Positions 15,001 to 26,944 of a DNA stretch of 64,000 bases are shown in pieces (position 1 is the first letter of the stretch; the number at the start of each line of letters is the position of its first letter). A program made the translations under genes and the position numbers. This DNA comes from Pestalotiopsis fici W106-1 (lineage: Eukaryota > Ascomycota > Sordariomycetes > Amphisphaeriales > Sporocadaceae). The stretch covers positions 3,200,593 through 3,264,592 of the forward strand of contig NW_006917097.1 in assembly GCF_000516985.1 (NCBI RefSeq), in the 5' to 3' direction. Under the pieces are notes generated by a model. It did not search any database, was not told the DNA's origin, and saw nothing but the letters and a program-made list of their open reading frames with translations.

Positions 15001-16734
15001 CACCTTGATCCCAATACAGCAATATCGTATCCACCTTCATGAAGCACTAGCTGTCGTTTATACTCGGCTCATTCTTGCGAGGAAGACGCATCACATTTGC
15101 AGCCGTCGATGCATGAACACTCGTCAGTATCTCTGCGTTGACTACAATGATCGGATGAACCTGACCGCGAACCTACCACCATCGCGCCTGCAGATACGAC
15201 GTTGCTGCGCAACAAACTGTTCAGGGCGCCGCCTGGTCGCGCGCATCTTTCGTAAGCCACCACCCGGTGAAGCGGCTTGTCGGTGCGCAGGATCACACCC
15301 CTCATTCCTACAACTCTACTCACATCTCACATCAGATCGTTGTTTGGTTCACTAGTTGCCATGGCCCGTAGGAAAAACGTGTGCCGCGGCCCGGGCCCTG
15401 GCTTTGATCATTCGATCAAACTTAACCTCGCTTAAGTATATCGAAAGTGATCTGCTTCTGATCGCGGAGTGGACCCAGTATAAGTTGGGATGTTTTTATT
15501 TTCTTTCTTTGTTTGCTTGTCGCGTGCTCGGCCCATGGCATTTTATTCCTTGGATTCTTGCCCCAATGGCTCGGTTACACACGTGTCGTACTGGGCCCTT
15601 GTTTTTCCAAAAGCGAAACCCCAGATCTCCTCCAGGGATGCAAATGAGAAAAAGAACCCCTGAAGCCAAGAACTGCTCTCCAGCACATCTTACAGGACCA
15701 AAGATGCGCAGATGTGATGTCCTTTTCCATGGATCAAGAGATAATGTAAGCAGCGGGCGTAAAGTGACTAATGCTGCGCCGCAATGGCGAGTTCCACCAC
15801 TGAACAGTCACTTGCTTCAAGCCACATGCAACTCTGTCCCCGGGAGATAATGCGAGTACCAAGTTGCTGACAACTCAAGAGTGGTGACTTGCGAACCGCA
15901 ATATATCCCCTGGACAAGGACCACCAGAAAGAAGCCCTTTACTACGACGTCGAATTGCAGGGCTTCGACACCAATCTACTCAAAGTCACTTCTTTTTCTC
16001 AACGCAGTGTAACGTGGAGAGAAACGTGGATCGCAGCACCCGCTGGTCCCCCCTTGTGACAATGCACAGCATTCATTCAAGTACTCTGTATATTGCATAC
16101 TCGGAGGCACCTGACGGATTATTGTGTCGTATTACTACCGGAGCTGCAAGGCCCATCGCGGGCAGGGCTAAGAATAGATTAAGATCGTTGACGTTTTGTA
16201 TCTTTGTGCAACTAAATCGTGAAGTCGTTATCGGGGGCTTTCCTGTATATTACCGAACCTCGTGTTTCTCTGCAATTGGCTAACTCGTGGAGGCTCTGCA
16301 GCCAAATGCAGCTACATAGATTGAGCCGCTGATCCATGTGCATATTGAGATGCTTTCTATTCGATACTGAACTTGCATTTTAGTCTAGACATCCAGGCAT
16401 ACATACTAGCATCACTATAGGACTGCTCCCGAGATCTGATACAGTATCGGCTCGTCTCAGGGTCCAACGGCGCGAGCATGATTGACTTGTGATCCTTCCA
16501 TCAGTGTGGGCTTTGCCTCCATCACCCGATGATCGCAGCTTGCGGTGGGAGACTATCGAAAGTTCTCGTACTTGCCTTGTACGGGATGTTTGCAGAGATT
16601 TCATAATGGCTTTGTTTACTGATTACTGAGAAAGAGGAAACCAGAAAAGAAAAGCTGTATGCGAAGACTTTCGCGTTTTTATTTGTTTCTCCAGAGATCG
16701 ATTTCCCTTATTACTATCACAAGAACCATAAGGG
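9036..16734. other. long gene-poor region
   Basis: About 7.7 kb in which no open frame on either strand shows a family motif, codon pattern or splice structure I can defend. The longest frames (for example 13936-14430 plus and 9541-10083 minus) lack recognisable domains, and the latter starts at a non-ATG codon. The region carries scattered TACCTAGGTA-like words (10917, 13899 and many partial copies between 10.7 and 12.3 kb), and a short GT run near 9930-9945. Small or non-coding genes cannot be excluded. Confidence 0.5.
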
Positions 16735-17540
16735 TCAGAAAACCCCAGCTGTCCAGTATATCCCCCTCGTCACATGGCTGAAGAACCGTTCATTTGCCCA
16801 GGCTTCGCTAAAATGTCCCAAGGCCGTGTAGAATGACCTACCGCCTTCGAATTCGTGGTACCAAGCCAGCGGGTGATCAGTACCCATAGTTCCACCTTGG
16901 TAGCACTTCTCATCGATACTCAAGAGAACCTTGACATTGCTGCGCGGGTTCGTCCGGAAGTTGTACCACTCGTCGTGCCATTTCCATTCCGCTGGAAAGT
17001 CCTTGGTCAGAAAATCTGCCGTATCTTCGATCTTTATAACGCCATCTTGTGGCTCTGGGTGATTTGTGAACCCTATGAGCCGTGAAGAGTCAGTAAAGAA
17101 CACAACAGAAATGATATCTTTTCTCCCACGATTGGCACGAGAAGAACGTCGTGCTTGGAAGACTATTATAATGAACATATTGCTCCCAACTACTGACCTG
17201 CGCCGACCAATTCTTTGAACCATGTATCGCTGGGCATGCCGTTGCTCGTGCCGTGTATGCCCACAAAGCCCCCGCCGCCACGCACAAAGCCCTTCAGTGC
17301 CGAAAGCTGCGCCTCATTGAGGAAATCCCCGCTGGTGTGCAAAAATACGAGGACTCGGTACCGGGCCAAATTTTCCGGGTTGATGATGGAGGCTTCTTCC
17401 GACGCATCGCAATCTATGTGACCTGAAGTGGCTGCAAAGTTCTTGAGTGCGTTGATTCCAGCGGGTATGGACTCGTGTCGGTAGCCGGCTGTCTTGCTGA
17501 ATACCAGCATTCTAAAGGGTGGCGACGGTGATCTCGACAT
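16735..17540 (-). CDS. ThuA-like domain protein
   Basis: Predicted 226 aa in two exons (17540-17198, 17072-16735) with a 125-bp intron (GTCAGT...CATAG). The sequence fits the ThuA-like (glutamine-amidotransferase-like fold) family: opening MLVFSKTAGYRHESI, middle VLVFLHTSGDFL and GGGGFVGIHGTS, end FTNHPEPQ, DEWYNFR, HPLAWYHEFEGGRSFYTALGH. Family members are linked to trehalose or keto-sugar metabolism, but many fungal copies are uncharacterised. There is no signal peptide, so a cytosolic enzyme is likely. The start is the first ATG in frame; an upstream TTG frame extension is ignored. The nearest gene on the left lies over 7 kb away. Confidence 0.85.
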
Positions 17541-18075
17541 TGTGACCTGTTCAACCAAGGTTTGAGGGTCAAGATGAAGAATAATAACAAAAGACAAATT
17601 CTGGAAACGCTTGTCGACTTAAGTATGAGTCAATGATGCAGTGTATAGGCGAGCGAATCAAGGTACCCTCCTAGAGTGGGGCTGCCGTTGCGACAAGAAG
17701 GCTTTTGGAGATACGCAAATGTGCCTGATCTGTTTGGTCAGATCATTGCTGGCTACATGGAACACGAGAAGTCAAACTGGCACGACTTATTTGAAGACGT
17801 AAACGAAATGAAATGAGAAGCTGGTGTTCGTATCCTTGTAACAAAAGCCGACAGAACATGAACTTCCTGCAAGAGCATTTATAGGAAACACCAATGGCAT
17901 CCAATGTAACCCGTGTCACTAGTTGAACCTACATATATGTACGGATGAATGTCTAGGCCATTCTTCTTGTAGGAGACTGTCGGAGACCCAAATTCAACGA
18001 CTCATTTCTAATGTTACCACATATATCCTACAACAAAATCTGGAAATGAATGAAACCAGTCGCGTGCTTGTCGTG
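17541..18075. other. intergenic region, no gene seen
   Basis: About 530 bp holding the ThuA-like gene's promoter and the 3' flank of the NB-ARC/TPR gene, both on the minus strand. No distinct site is recognised. Confidence 0.4.
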
Positions 18076-20850
18076 TCAATCAGATAAATCTGAACTTGCA
18101 CTGACAGATTGGGCTTCCCAAGCCGACAATTGTTTGGCAATCAGAATCGTTTGCAAGTTCGGGCTCCCCGAAGCCTCTGTTGTAGACCGTAAGCAGGTCC
18201 TCAGAAGTGATTTTGCCTTCACATGATATCCACGCTCGTACCATATAGACGCGAGGTGGCGCATAGCAAATAACGTACCAGGATGCTGGGCGCCTGATCT
18301 TGCCTTCCAAGTTTCCATGACATCTAGTGCCAACTTTTCAGCGATTTCCGTCTGACCTTGCGCACAATATATCCTGGCCACTACCATTGAGCTTCGCAAC
18401 GTGTTGGGATGATCGGCGCCGGATCGACTGCGGTGAGCATTCAATGTTTCCAATGCTAGCCTTTCAGCCTCGTCTAGGTGGCCTTGACTGAGATGTGCCA
18501 ATGCTAGTTCGAGCATGCAATTCAGCGTAGTAAAGTGACGAACGCCTAATTTCTCTTTGCAATTTTCCACCGACTCAACTCCTAACCTTTCTGCCTTTTG
18601 ATGATGACCTTGACTGTTGTATACTGACATCAAAAGGCTTTCATCCACAAGCGTATGGATGTCAGTGATGCCGGACGAGGCTTTCTGGTCCTCTATTGCT
18701 TTCATGAGAAATTTTTCAGCGTCATCCAAGCGGCCTTGAGAAAGGTGTATTTTCGACAGATTACGTATGAAAACTCGTGTATGAGTAGAATCAGTGCGAC
18801 CAAACTCTCTCGCGACCATTATGATTTCTGTCAAGATCTTTTCGGCGTCTTCATACAGACCTCGGTCGGCAAATAGCATGGCCAAATTATTCATGGCTAT
18901 TGTTGTAGCAAGATCAGTCACCCGGCCTTTTGCGTTAAGAATCCTAACCACTTCGGTTTGCAACTCTTCAGCTTCCTCAAGCCTGCCTTGAGAGATACGT
19001 ATTAGACCAAGAGTGTTCATCGCGAATAAGCTGTCTTTGTGCTCCCGGCCAAGCAGCTTGATTCTGATATCTAGTGCGGCCATCGACATCTGCTCCGCCT
19101 CGTTGAATGCGCAGATCTTGTATAGGTACCCAGATGCCTGGTGAAGGATCGTAGCTAACGCTATTGGTGATGTGTCTTCCTCCGACCATAACCTTGCTGC
19201 AGCTTTCGCATGGGGAAAAAGAATTTTCCATACTGGCCAATTCTTGTACTCTCCATCGGGAAGATGGGAACAAAGACGGTTGACAAAGTTTTGCTGCCAT
19301 TCCTCCTTCCGGCCTTGCGTCTCTAACCACCTTCGCATTGATAACTGCACAAGACGGTGCATCTCTAAAGAGGTTCCATTTTTATTGCTGGAGATGAAAG
19401 AATAATCTCGCAGAGACGATATGGCTTCTTCAAAGTCCTCATCAGATTTGAAGCTTAAGTCTCGGTGATCAGAAGATGTTTTGGTGTGTTCCCGGGTTTC
19501 GTTCTCCTGCTGAGTCTTGCATTGGCGGGATTCCCGATTGCGATCCAAACAGGCTGGCCAAATGCAGCACCAATGTTTGAGTTTTGGACGATGAATCGAC
19601 GTCTCTTCCTGCTGAGATTTTCGTTCCTCACTTTCTCCTTCTTTCATCTTCACACGACTCAGATGTTTGCCCGGACCTCGTAGTAGACTGTCTGGAATAC
19701 CTTGACGGTCGCAGAAGCTCATCAGGGATAATAAGTCGGCTGCGCGAGGTTCATTCTCGTAGAGGTGATCGAAGGATATCTGCCACGTCAAAATGATTGA
19801 GTTATTGGCCTCGCTATCTCGTCGAAGCCTTCCGCCGTCTTCGTCAAGTAGGCCCATTTTCTTTTCTTCGCTCTCCTGAAGCTTCTTGATATATTGCTTC
19901 AGTGAACATCGCGGGGCTCTATGTCGAATATATGATGTGGCTTGGACGATTGCGAGTGGCATATACTCGAGTGCTGATACAAGTTCACCAGCGTTCGTGG
20001 TGGTATCCTCTTGGTCATTGAGATCCTCAAGCTTTTGCTGGACAAGCGCTACTGCATCTTGCTGGCTCATGGGCTCGACTGCCACGATGTCGTGGTCCTC
20101 GACTATGGATTGCGCCGTATCCCTATAGCGGCTTGTGATGAGGATTGATCCCGATGAGGAATGAGGAAGGTAGGATATAAGAGGTGCTGCGGACGGACTT
20201 GTACTGGATGCCACATTGTCTCGAGAGTCCGATTGCACGTCTGGACTTTGGCTTGGAGCTGCCACCAGGAATCCCGCGTCGTCGACGTTGTCGAGTATAA
20301 TGGTCCATTTCCCACTCTTATCACTACGCAGCCAATTACACAACAGCTGAAAGATATTGCATTGGGGATCTTGTCGCCCAGTTATCTTGACGTGATCGGC
20401 GATGTCACGGATACTCTGCTCGTAGCGGGCTGCGTTACTCGCATGCACCCAGAATACCCACGTGTCTGGCGATCGGTCTCGCACCTGGTAGGCATATTCG
20501 ATAGCAATCTGAGACTTGCCGATCCCGCCTAGGCCCACCAGCGCAACTCGCGCATCAGGTTTGGCACACGCCTCTTGCACTTGGTCCAATATGGTACCTG
20601 GTCGCACAAAGTCCTTGTCTCGAGCGAAGGGTATGATTATCGATGGCTTCGGTGGTGTTTCGGGTCGTTCTTAGTCCCTCTCCGTCGTTAGCGATCATCG
20701 GAAATGCCAAATCGATTGAGTTGATAATCCAAGACAGGACTCACCCGGAGTAGCGTAATGGTGCTGGTGAAATGTGGTACTAACCGCGCCATGGATCATG
20801 CCGGCCTGCAGTCCCGAGTTTCCATCCGCAAAAGATATCGCCGACGCCAT
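18076..20850 (-). CDS. NLR-type protein: PP-like motif, NB-ARC NTPase, TPR repeats
   Basis: Predicted 899 aa: exon 1 is 20850-20745, the intron 20670-20744 has donor GTGAGT, branch CTAAC and an unusual AAG acceptor, and exon 2 runs to 18076. The junction gives HHYATPERPETPPKP, a linker I know from many fungal NB-ARC proteins. The short head carries NSGLQAGMIHG (about residues 11-21), resembling the pseudo-palindromic PP motif, a RHIM-like amyloid signalling motif of fungal NLRs. The NTPase has P-loop GLGGIGKS (81-88), Walker B WTIILDNVDD (157-166) and ITSRYR. The motif MHRLVQLSMRRWLE follows, then about eight TPR units (SQGRLEEAEEL, DRGLYEDAEKI, SQGRLDDAEKF, SQGHLDEAERL). Such proteins act in non-self recognition or regulated cell death. 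Next to it on the same strand is a Clr5-ankyrin gene; no partner effector is seen. Confidence 0.8.
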
Positions 20851-21324
20851 GAAATCATGGATTTTCTTTTTCTGGCATCGATGATTCAAATTTTCGTGTT
20901 CCGAGAAGACGGGGCAGAATCTACCTATTTGACAAGCAGCACAGCCGCTCTCAGATTCAGCTTACCCCGCACGTAAGGCTGCGCTGAGGACGCCCAGTTA
21001 CATCCATTTGATAAGCACGACATGCCCATTGAGATATTTTTCACCTGAATAACAACAGTCATACAGAACATGATGGCTGATCCACTGAGTACCGTTGCTA
21101 GCATAGCTGGCGCCCCTGTGCCAACTTTACACGCCGTGCGTCTACTTGCACACGATTTACAAAAGCTGAAAAATCTGAAGTCGAATCCCTAATCCCTAAC
21201 GAAGCACGTACAAGGAAATTTGAAATCTTCCAATATGACTGGTAACGGTAAATGAACCTGAAGGCGCAGAGGAATGCCCAGGTTAATTTTCAGCAGGAAA
21301 CAGTCAAAGATCCAAAACCAAGGA
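20851..21324. other. intergenic region, no gene seen
   Basis: About 470 bp separating the NLR-type gene's start from the end of the Clr5-ankyrin gene. No supported gene or RNA. Confidence 0.4.
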
Positions 21325-24300
21325 CTAATTTGTAAAACTCTCATCCCACCTATCGTGCGTTTGGTACCATTCTATATGCTCGAAGATGTCTCCTTCCATC
21401 TCCATGACTTCGTCAGCATCCTGCTGCTGTCCGGCGAATGTGGTTCCCGAATTCTGGTTCTCTGGATGAACGGACATGTTCATGCCATCTTCTCCGGGCC
21501 ATTGCAAGATATCCTCTGGATCAATGAACATGTTCATGCCATCGTCTCCGGACCATTCAAAGTCGCCGTTACAAGGCCACAAAGAATGATGGAGTGTGTC
21601 CATTCCATCAATAGCATGAAATATCGAAGACTGCTCCATGAAAGACAGCTCAGTATCGAATGAGTATTGCGAAGTCTCATTGCCAAGCAGGTTGACTTCA
21701 TCACCCTCAGGTCTTAAGAGATGCTGTTAGCGATCCGCATTGATGAAGTGCCCCGAGAGTGAAAGGACAGAAAATTGCTCATACCTGTCAAGTTCCTCAC
21801 TGTTATCCAATGTCGCATCTGCTATCCTTGCCACCGTTGAAAAGTTCTCGTCCACACATATGGTACTTTCCTCTCCGTCTGAATCTGATTCATTAGTAAA
21901 ACATTCGGATACTCTGTCGAAGTTCCCCTCAGAAGTTGCAGCCCTGGGAACCAATGGCTCATCTTTCCACCAGCCTAAGCTATGGTGTAGTCCCAACTGC
22001 CATATTGTTTCTCCTACCACCTTCGAGAATTCGGCCTCCCGATATTCCTTGGGGTGAAAGAAAAGCCCTCTATCAGGAGGAAATTCGGCGAGTTCTTCAT
22101 AGATTTCTTGATCTTCTGCTGACCAGGATCTATGGTCGTTGAGTGCCTGTAAGATAGCGTGATGCCCTGATTTCTGAGCATATATGATCGACAAGACATA
22201 TTGAACTCGACCGTATCTCAATGTAGAGACTCCACTGTCCAAAAGAAGCTGGAGGATGTCGAGGCGTCCCCGACGGGCTGCTTCTTCTAGAGGAGTTCCT
22301 TGGCCAGGAATGTCAAACCCAAAGCATGGGTATCTTCTGGCAGACATATCAGCGTCGTGACTAATGAGGCACTTTACAATGCTGATATAACCTTCCGCAA
22401 CAGCCAATTGAAGTGCCGTACAGAAGGCTTTTGAGGAATGTCCCGTGTTCACATCCGCTCCTTCCTTCAGCAAAAGAGAAACAAGATCAGTGTCACCGGT
22501 ACTGACAGCTATGGTGAGTGCAGGGAACCCCCATTCGTTGAAAAGTCCGGGCTTGGATGGCTCGTACATGTTGATATCGGCACCTTTGGCCAATAACTTC
22601 TCAACCAGCTTCCTTTTTCGCTTTCGGACTGCTGCCTGCAGCGTTGTGTAGTTATGATAGAATGGATAGACCATATTGACATTTTCACATTGCTCAATAA
22701 ATTTTTCAGCCACATCGTCGCCTAGGTGAGACATTGCGGCATGGAGACTTCCTACATCAGGACGACAGCCTTCTTGCAAAAGTCTTAGGGAAGCTCGTTC
22801 GCTTCCACCCATCGCAGCATACTCGAGTGGCGATGCGCCTGGTGATTGAGAATTATGCCATTCATACCAAAGTAGCTCGTCATGAGCCAAACGAGATCTC
22901 CAAGTTTTGTGATACTCTGGAGAATCATCCTGTAGACAGTCAACACGTACGGCCAAAACTTGACAGCGCCCCGGTATTCTGCTCTGCGAAAGAGTGTCAA
23001 TTATATCCAGCCTATCATAAAATGCAGCCATCGATATCGCTGTAGATTCCAATGATAGTTGAACCTGGCTTTTGGTACAAGAGGAGTTTTCTCGCCTCGT
23101 GACGAGCTCATGTAGCAGAAGATGCGTGAATGGTGAATGGTTTGTGATGTCCTGGAAGACTGCAGCACAAAGAGCTCCAGAGTCATAGTAATCGTGATCA
23201 AACTCAAGTGCAAGAGTCACTATGTCCTCATGCCCACGTAAGATTGCATTCTCCAGATAGCTCCTTTTGGTCCTTTCATCTCTCGATGTCGGAGTAATTG
23301 GATAATTGCGGAGAAGAGTTTGTATAGTTGAGGTATTGGGAAGACAAAATAAAGCCGAGAAACTGATATTAATGATTGTAGGTCCTGCATCGAGCAATTG
23401 AAGAACTACTGGTTCGTGCCCTTGCTTAGCCGCTTCCTCGAGAGCTGTCATACCACCTCGAATAGATTCATCTGGTCGGACACCCTTTTCGAGCAATCTG
23501 GCTACCAGTTCCGATCTTCCTTGCTGTGAAGCTTCAAACAAAACGTCTCCAGAAGGTTTCGCTCCTAAAGCAAGAAGGGTCTCTGCCTTGTCCCATTGTT
23601 TCTGTAGAACTGCAAAGAGTAGAGGGGACACCGCGGAACAGGTAAGTGCTCCCTCCCGGTTTGATTTATCGGGCTTGTGCTCAATTGATCGCCATCCGGA
23701 GGGTCGCCATTGCTTTGAATATATGTTCGTAAAGAACTCGCTCGGCTGATCAATGTCACATCTGTGATGAATCAGTAGTTCCAGCATATCGGAAGATCCA
23801 AACTGAATCGCAATATGCAATGGTGTTGGTAGTCCATGCTTAGATTCAATCCAAGATGTAAGGAGCCTTTCGTCCATTGAGGCACACGCTCCCCACTCCA
23901 ACAGCTGTCGAGCTGCATCCACCTGATTCCAAAGAACAGCCGCGTACAGAGGTGACATAGCTCCGTTTGTGGAATCAACTTCTTGGCCGAGTTGATTTCT
24001 GAGATACGACATGACGCTCAAGTGGCCCCTTGAAGCCGCCAATATCATGGCATCTGATCCGCAGGGCGAGTCTGTCATCTCTGTGAGAGCTTCAACAAGT
24101 GTCAAAACCACCACTTCCTTTTCATCGTCCATGACCTCATTCAGTTCGTTTTCATCATGTGTGCTTCTTTGTGGATCGTTTGCTGATGCTGCAAGTCCAA
24201 ACGGACTGAAATCGCTCAGTGAAGATCCTCTCTGGCTCATCGTTGCACAGATCGTTGCATCGAAGAAAGTACCATTATGGTAAATATCTACGATATCTAT

Positions 24301-25901
24301 CCCATTAAACTCGGAGCGACAGAAGTTGTCCGCGGAGGCCCCTAGCTCAATCAATTGAAGTGCTAATTTATTGTTTCCGTGGCCGAGGCACATTGACAAT
24401 GGGTCTGGGCTTGCCCCTGCGTAGGGATTGGCCCCATTCTGGAGAAGTATGTCTGCAATCCTGCATGAGAGCTGGTGTGCACGGTGGCAAGCAGCGAGAG
24501 ATAAGGGAGCCCACCCTGCGATCCCAGAGATCGTGCGGCTAATTCCATTGACGTCGGGCTGAAACTTCAAAAGGATGTTGATAAGATCAACGGATCCCTG
24601 AGAAACGGCATAATGCAAGGGCGGCAATGTACCAATGAAGGGTATATGGGTCCGCATCTCCACAGTGATCATCCAGGGTTTCTTTTCCAAAATATTTGCC
24701 ACAATGTCAAGTGCGCCAACTATTATTGCAGCTTGAAAAAGCTCTTCCACCGCAGCCGCGAGTGTCAAGCTCTCACGGGAGAATTGGATTAGGTTGTGTA
24801 GCATGCGCGGCGATCCAAGGCTGATAAGCCGGATCAGAAGGACAAATGCTTCAGCGGTCGATAGGTTGCTTTCCAAGCCATTCTCTTCGTCTAGCACAAA
24901 ATGATTGGATGCGAGATAAATAAAGATATGTGACAGGGTTTTCTGTTGATCGTGATCCTTGTTGCTAATAAGGGAACTGGCTCGTTGAAGATTTTGTCCT
25001 GAGAAAGATTCTGGTAGAATACTTGAGAACCGTGCTGCCATCCACTCAACACTGAGGAAGGCATTTTGCAACTTTGCTATCTCTTCAGATTTAGTAAGTA
25101 GCTGTATGGTTCGACGGACAAGGTGGGATAAAACGAATTGGATAGTCGCCGGTGTTACAAATTTGGCAAGATCCTTCTGCTCATATCGTGCCAGGCGAGA
25201 TATGGTGTCGTTTCCGTGGTCCTCGGGCTCTTGCGTTCTCGAATTTCTCCCACGGGTCGTTAAAACCTTTGGAGCTGGAAGTAATTTCATAGAGACGTTT
25301 TGCAGAAATTGGTACCAGGGAAGCGATCTTGGGAATACCACAAGTTCTGCAAGACTTGGGCTTGAAGCACGTGGAGTGGAGACGAAGAGGTCGATTTCAC
25401 TTCCCGGAGATTCGGGTGTTGTCTCGAGTGTGGAATTCATGTATCAGCGCATGAATCAATGGATTAAAGGCAGAGCTTGGTATCTCACGGCGTAGTAGAG
25501 TCGGTCTTTGGTGGCGAGCCGTTTCGTCTGTCACCTTTTTGGTACACAGACGCTTCCCGGACAAAATCACCACGGACTCTTTCCCATCAGCTTTACGCTT
25601 CCGCACAGTGTGGTCGATGTAGCGCCACGTATCGGAGGACAAATTCTTGTGGAGTCGCCATTGCTTTGCCTTGTGTTGGAGTTGGGGCTTCCTGTACATA
25701 AGTCAACATGAATGCCGTCTCAAAGTGCTCATGTAAGACGTACGTGACATTCAAACCGCGGTTGTTGAGTGATGCGACAACCTCGTCCACAGTCTTGTCG
25801 CCGAGAAACTCGGTTCTAATGTCATCTTTCCATTTTTCCCATTCTTGGTTGGATATGCGCGCTGTGTACTTCCGCTGGTGCGAGTCTGACGATGACGCCA
25901 T
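21325..25901 (-). CDS. large Clr5-domain ankyrin-repeat protein
   Basis: Predicted 1446 aa in four exons: 25901-25744, 25691-25535, 25422-21785 and 21712-21325. The first two encode a Clr5-type N-terminal domain (SNQEWEKWKDDIRTEFLG, then KAKQWRLHKNL, with RKRKADGK basic stretch). The long third exon starts with a Pro/Ser-rich stretch and carries at least ten ankyrin units (PLHYAVSQGSVDLINILL, PLHIAIQFGSSDMLELL, ALQLAVAEGYISIVKCL, PLEEAARRGRLDILQLL). The last exon is acidic and ends EWYQTHDRWDESFTN; it contains two copies of a DGMNM..(D/H)PE unit. Introns 1 (52 bp) and 3 (72 bp, branch GCTAAC) are convincing. Intron 2 (25423-25534, GTGACA...CTCGAG) keeps phase but is weak, so that junction is tentative; an alternative is a separate gene starting at ATG 25440. 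Clr5-ankyrin proteins are common in fungi; roles are mostly unknown, protein scaffolding or recognition being likely. Confidence 0.75.
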
Positions 25902-26350
25902 CTGCGATTTGCTGTTAATCGACGAGGCTGTGATGGTTCTGCTGGCCAGCGGGGAACAGATTCCCACGAGTGTTAGAAAGGAAAGTGGTCGGAGGTGACC
26001 TTTGTAGTCCGGTACAGAGGTGACGAAGCATGATCTCTGAATCTGACCAGAGGTGACAACTCGAATTGCTATGGGGGCAAAAGAATGAAGATCCCGAAAG
26101 AGTTTCAAGGTGGACGCGGAAAGATGGGTTATTTCTATTGCTCCCCAGGTATCTAGGTACCTAGGTACATGCCTGATAGGCACCCTGTCATACAGATTAC
26201 ATACATCGGCTGGGCAGCGAAAGTGGGGACTACTCGCTGGTACTCCTTCATTCCTATTGGGCACGAACAAAATCAGAATTCCTGTACATAGTACATAGCA
26301 CAGCAGCAATGGATGTGGCTAGTCGTCAGCTGCTCCTTGGCAGGGGGTCT
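25902..26350. other. upstream region of the Clr5-ankyrin gene
   Basis: The open frame continues upstream of the chosen ATG 25901 to about 26309, but without a better start or domain. A tandem TAGGTACCTAGGTAC lies at 26154-26168. Confidence 0.4.
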
Positions 26351-26660
26351 GATTGGTCTCTCGCAAAACCAGAAATACACAGTACAGCAGCACACCGAGA
26401 TCACAACGTAGCCTACGTAGATGGCTATAACAGGGGTTTTCATTGGTCTCTCGCATAATCAGAAATACAGCTGCATACAGAGATCAAAACGTAGCCTAGA
26501 TTGTCTTGACGCGGGAAGGAAGCGAAACTTTGACCATATCTTTGCTGATTTTATGACTGGATGTGATTGGTTCCTGACATAACCAGAATTCTCCCTTCTA
26601 CGAGGTCCCAGGCGCCTTGAGGACATGCGTTTTCATTGGCCGTCGACAAAAACTGAAATT
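26351..26660. repeat. degenerate repeat array carrying four ATTGG (CCAAT) boxes
   Basis: Four related copies of a roughly 28-bp unit occur in the same orientation, starting at 26351, 26441, 26565 and 26634. The pattern is ATTGG followed by TCTCTCGCA-like bases, an A-rich step and CAGAAAT. Copies 1 and 2 match over about 70-75 bp, including GAGATCA.AACGTAGCCTA, so they look like a tandem duplication of about 90 bp; copies 3 and 4 are more diverged. Each holds ATTGG, the reverse complement of CCAAT. The array lies 285-595 bp upstream of the small gene at 26945. Confidence 0.7.
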
Positions 26661-26788
26661 CACTAGTTGAGCCTCTGTTTGTCCTCTGTCCTGCGCATCA
26701 GAGGTGATAATGCGCAACTAATAAGTTTCAGGACCATGAGGTAGCATGCTAGACTTCCTAGAGTCAGTTTTCGCCGGGCAAAGCATAT

Positions 26789-26800
26789 TAGATTTATATA
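26789..26800 (+). promoter_or_regulatory. TATA-like element before the small gene
   Basis: The sequence TTATATATATG lies about 150 bp before the ATG at 26945, at a plausible distance for a core promoter with a leader of about 120 bases. Support is only positional. Confidence 0.4.
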
Positions 26801-26944
26801 TATGAGCGAAACTGCTGTCAGTGTCGTGTCTTTCGTAGAACCACCTTCCAACTCTCATCACTGCCCAAGGTACCCATCTCACAACAGCCAACAGACTACC
26901 TTGTCTCTGCGCATCCTAATCATCTACTTTGTCTTGTACCAGAA

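Noticed and set aside
25902..26309. Upstream extension of the Clr5 frame to about 26309
   Set aside because: The Clr5 domain starts naturally at the ATG 25901; the extension has no domain.
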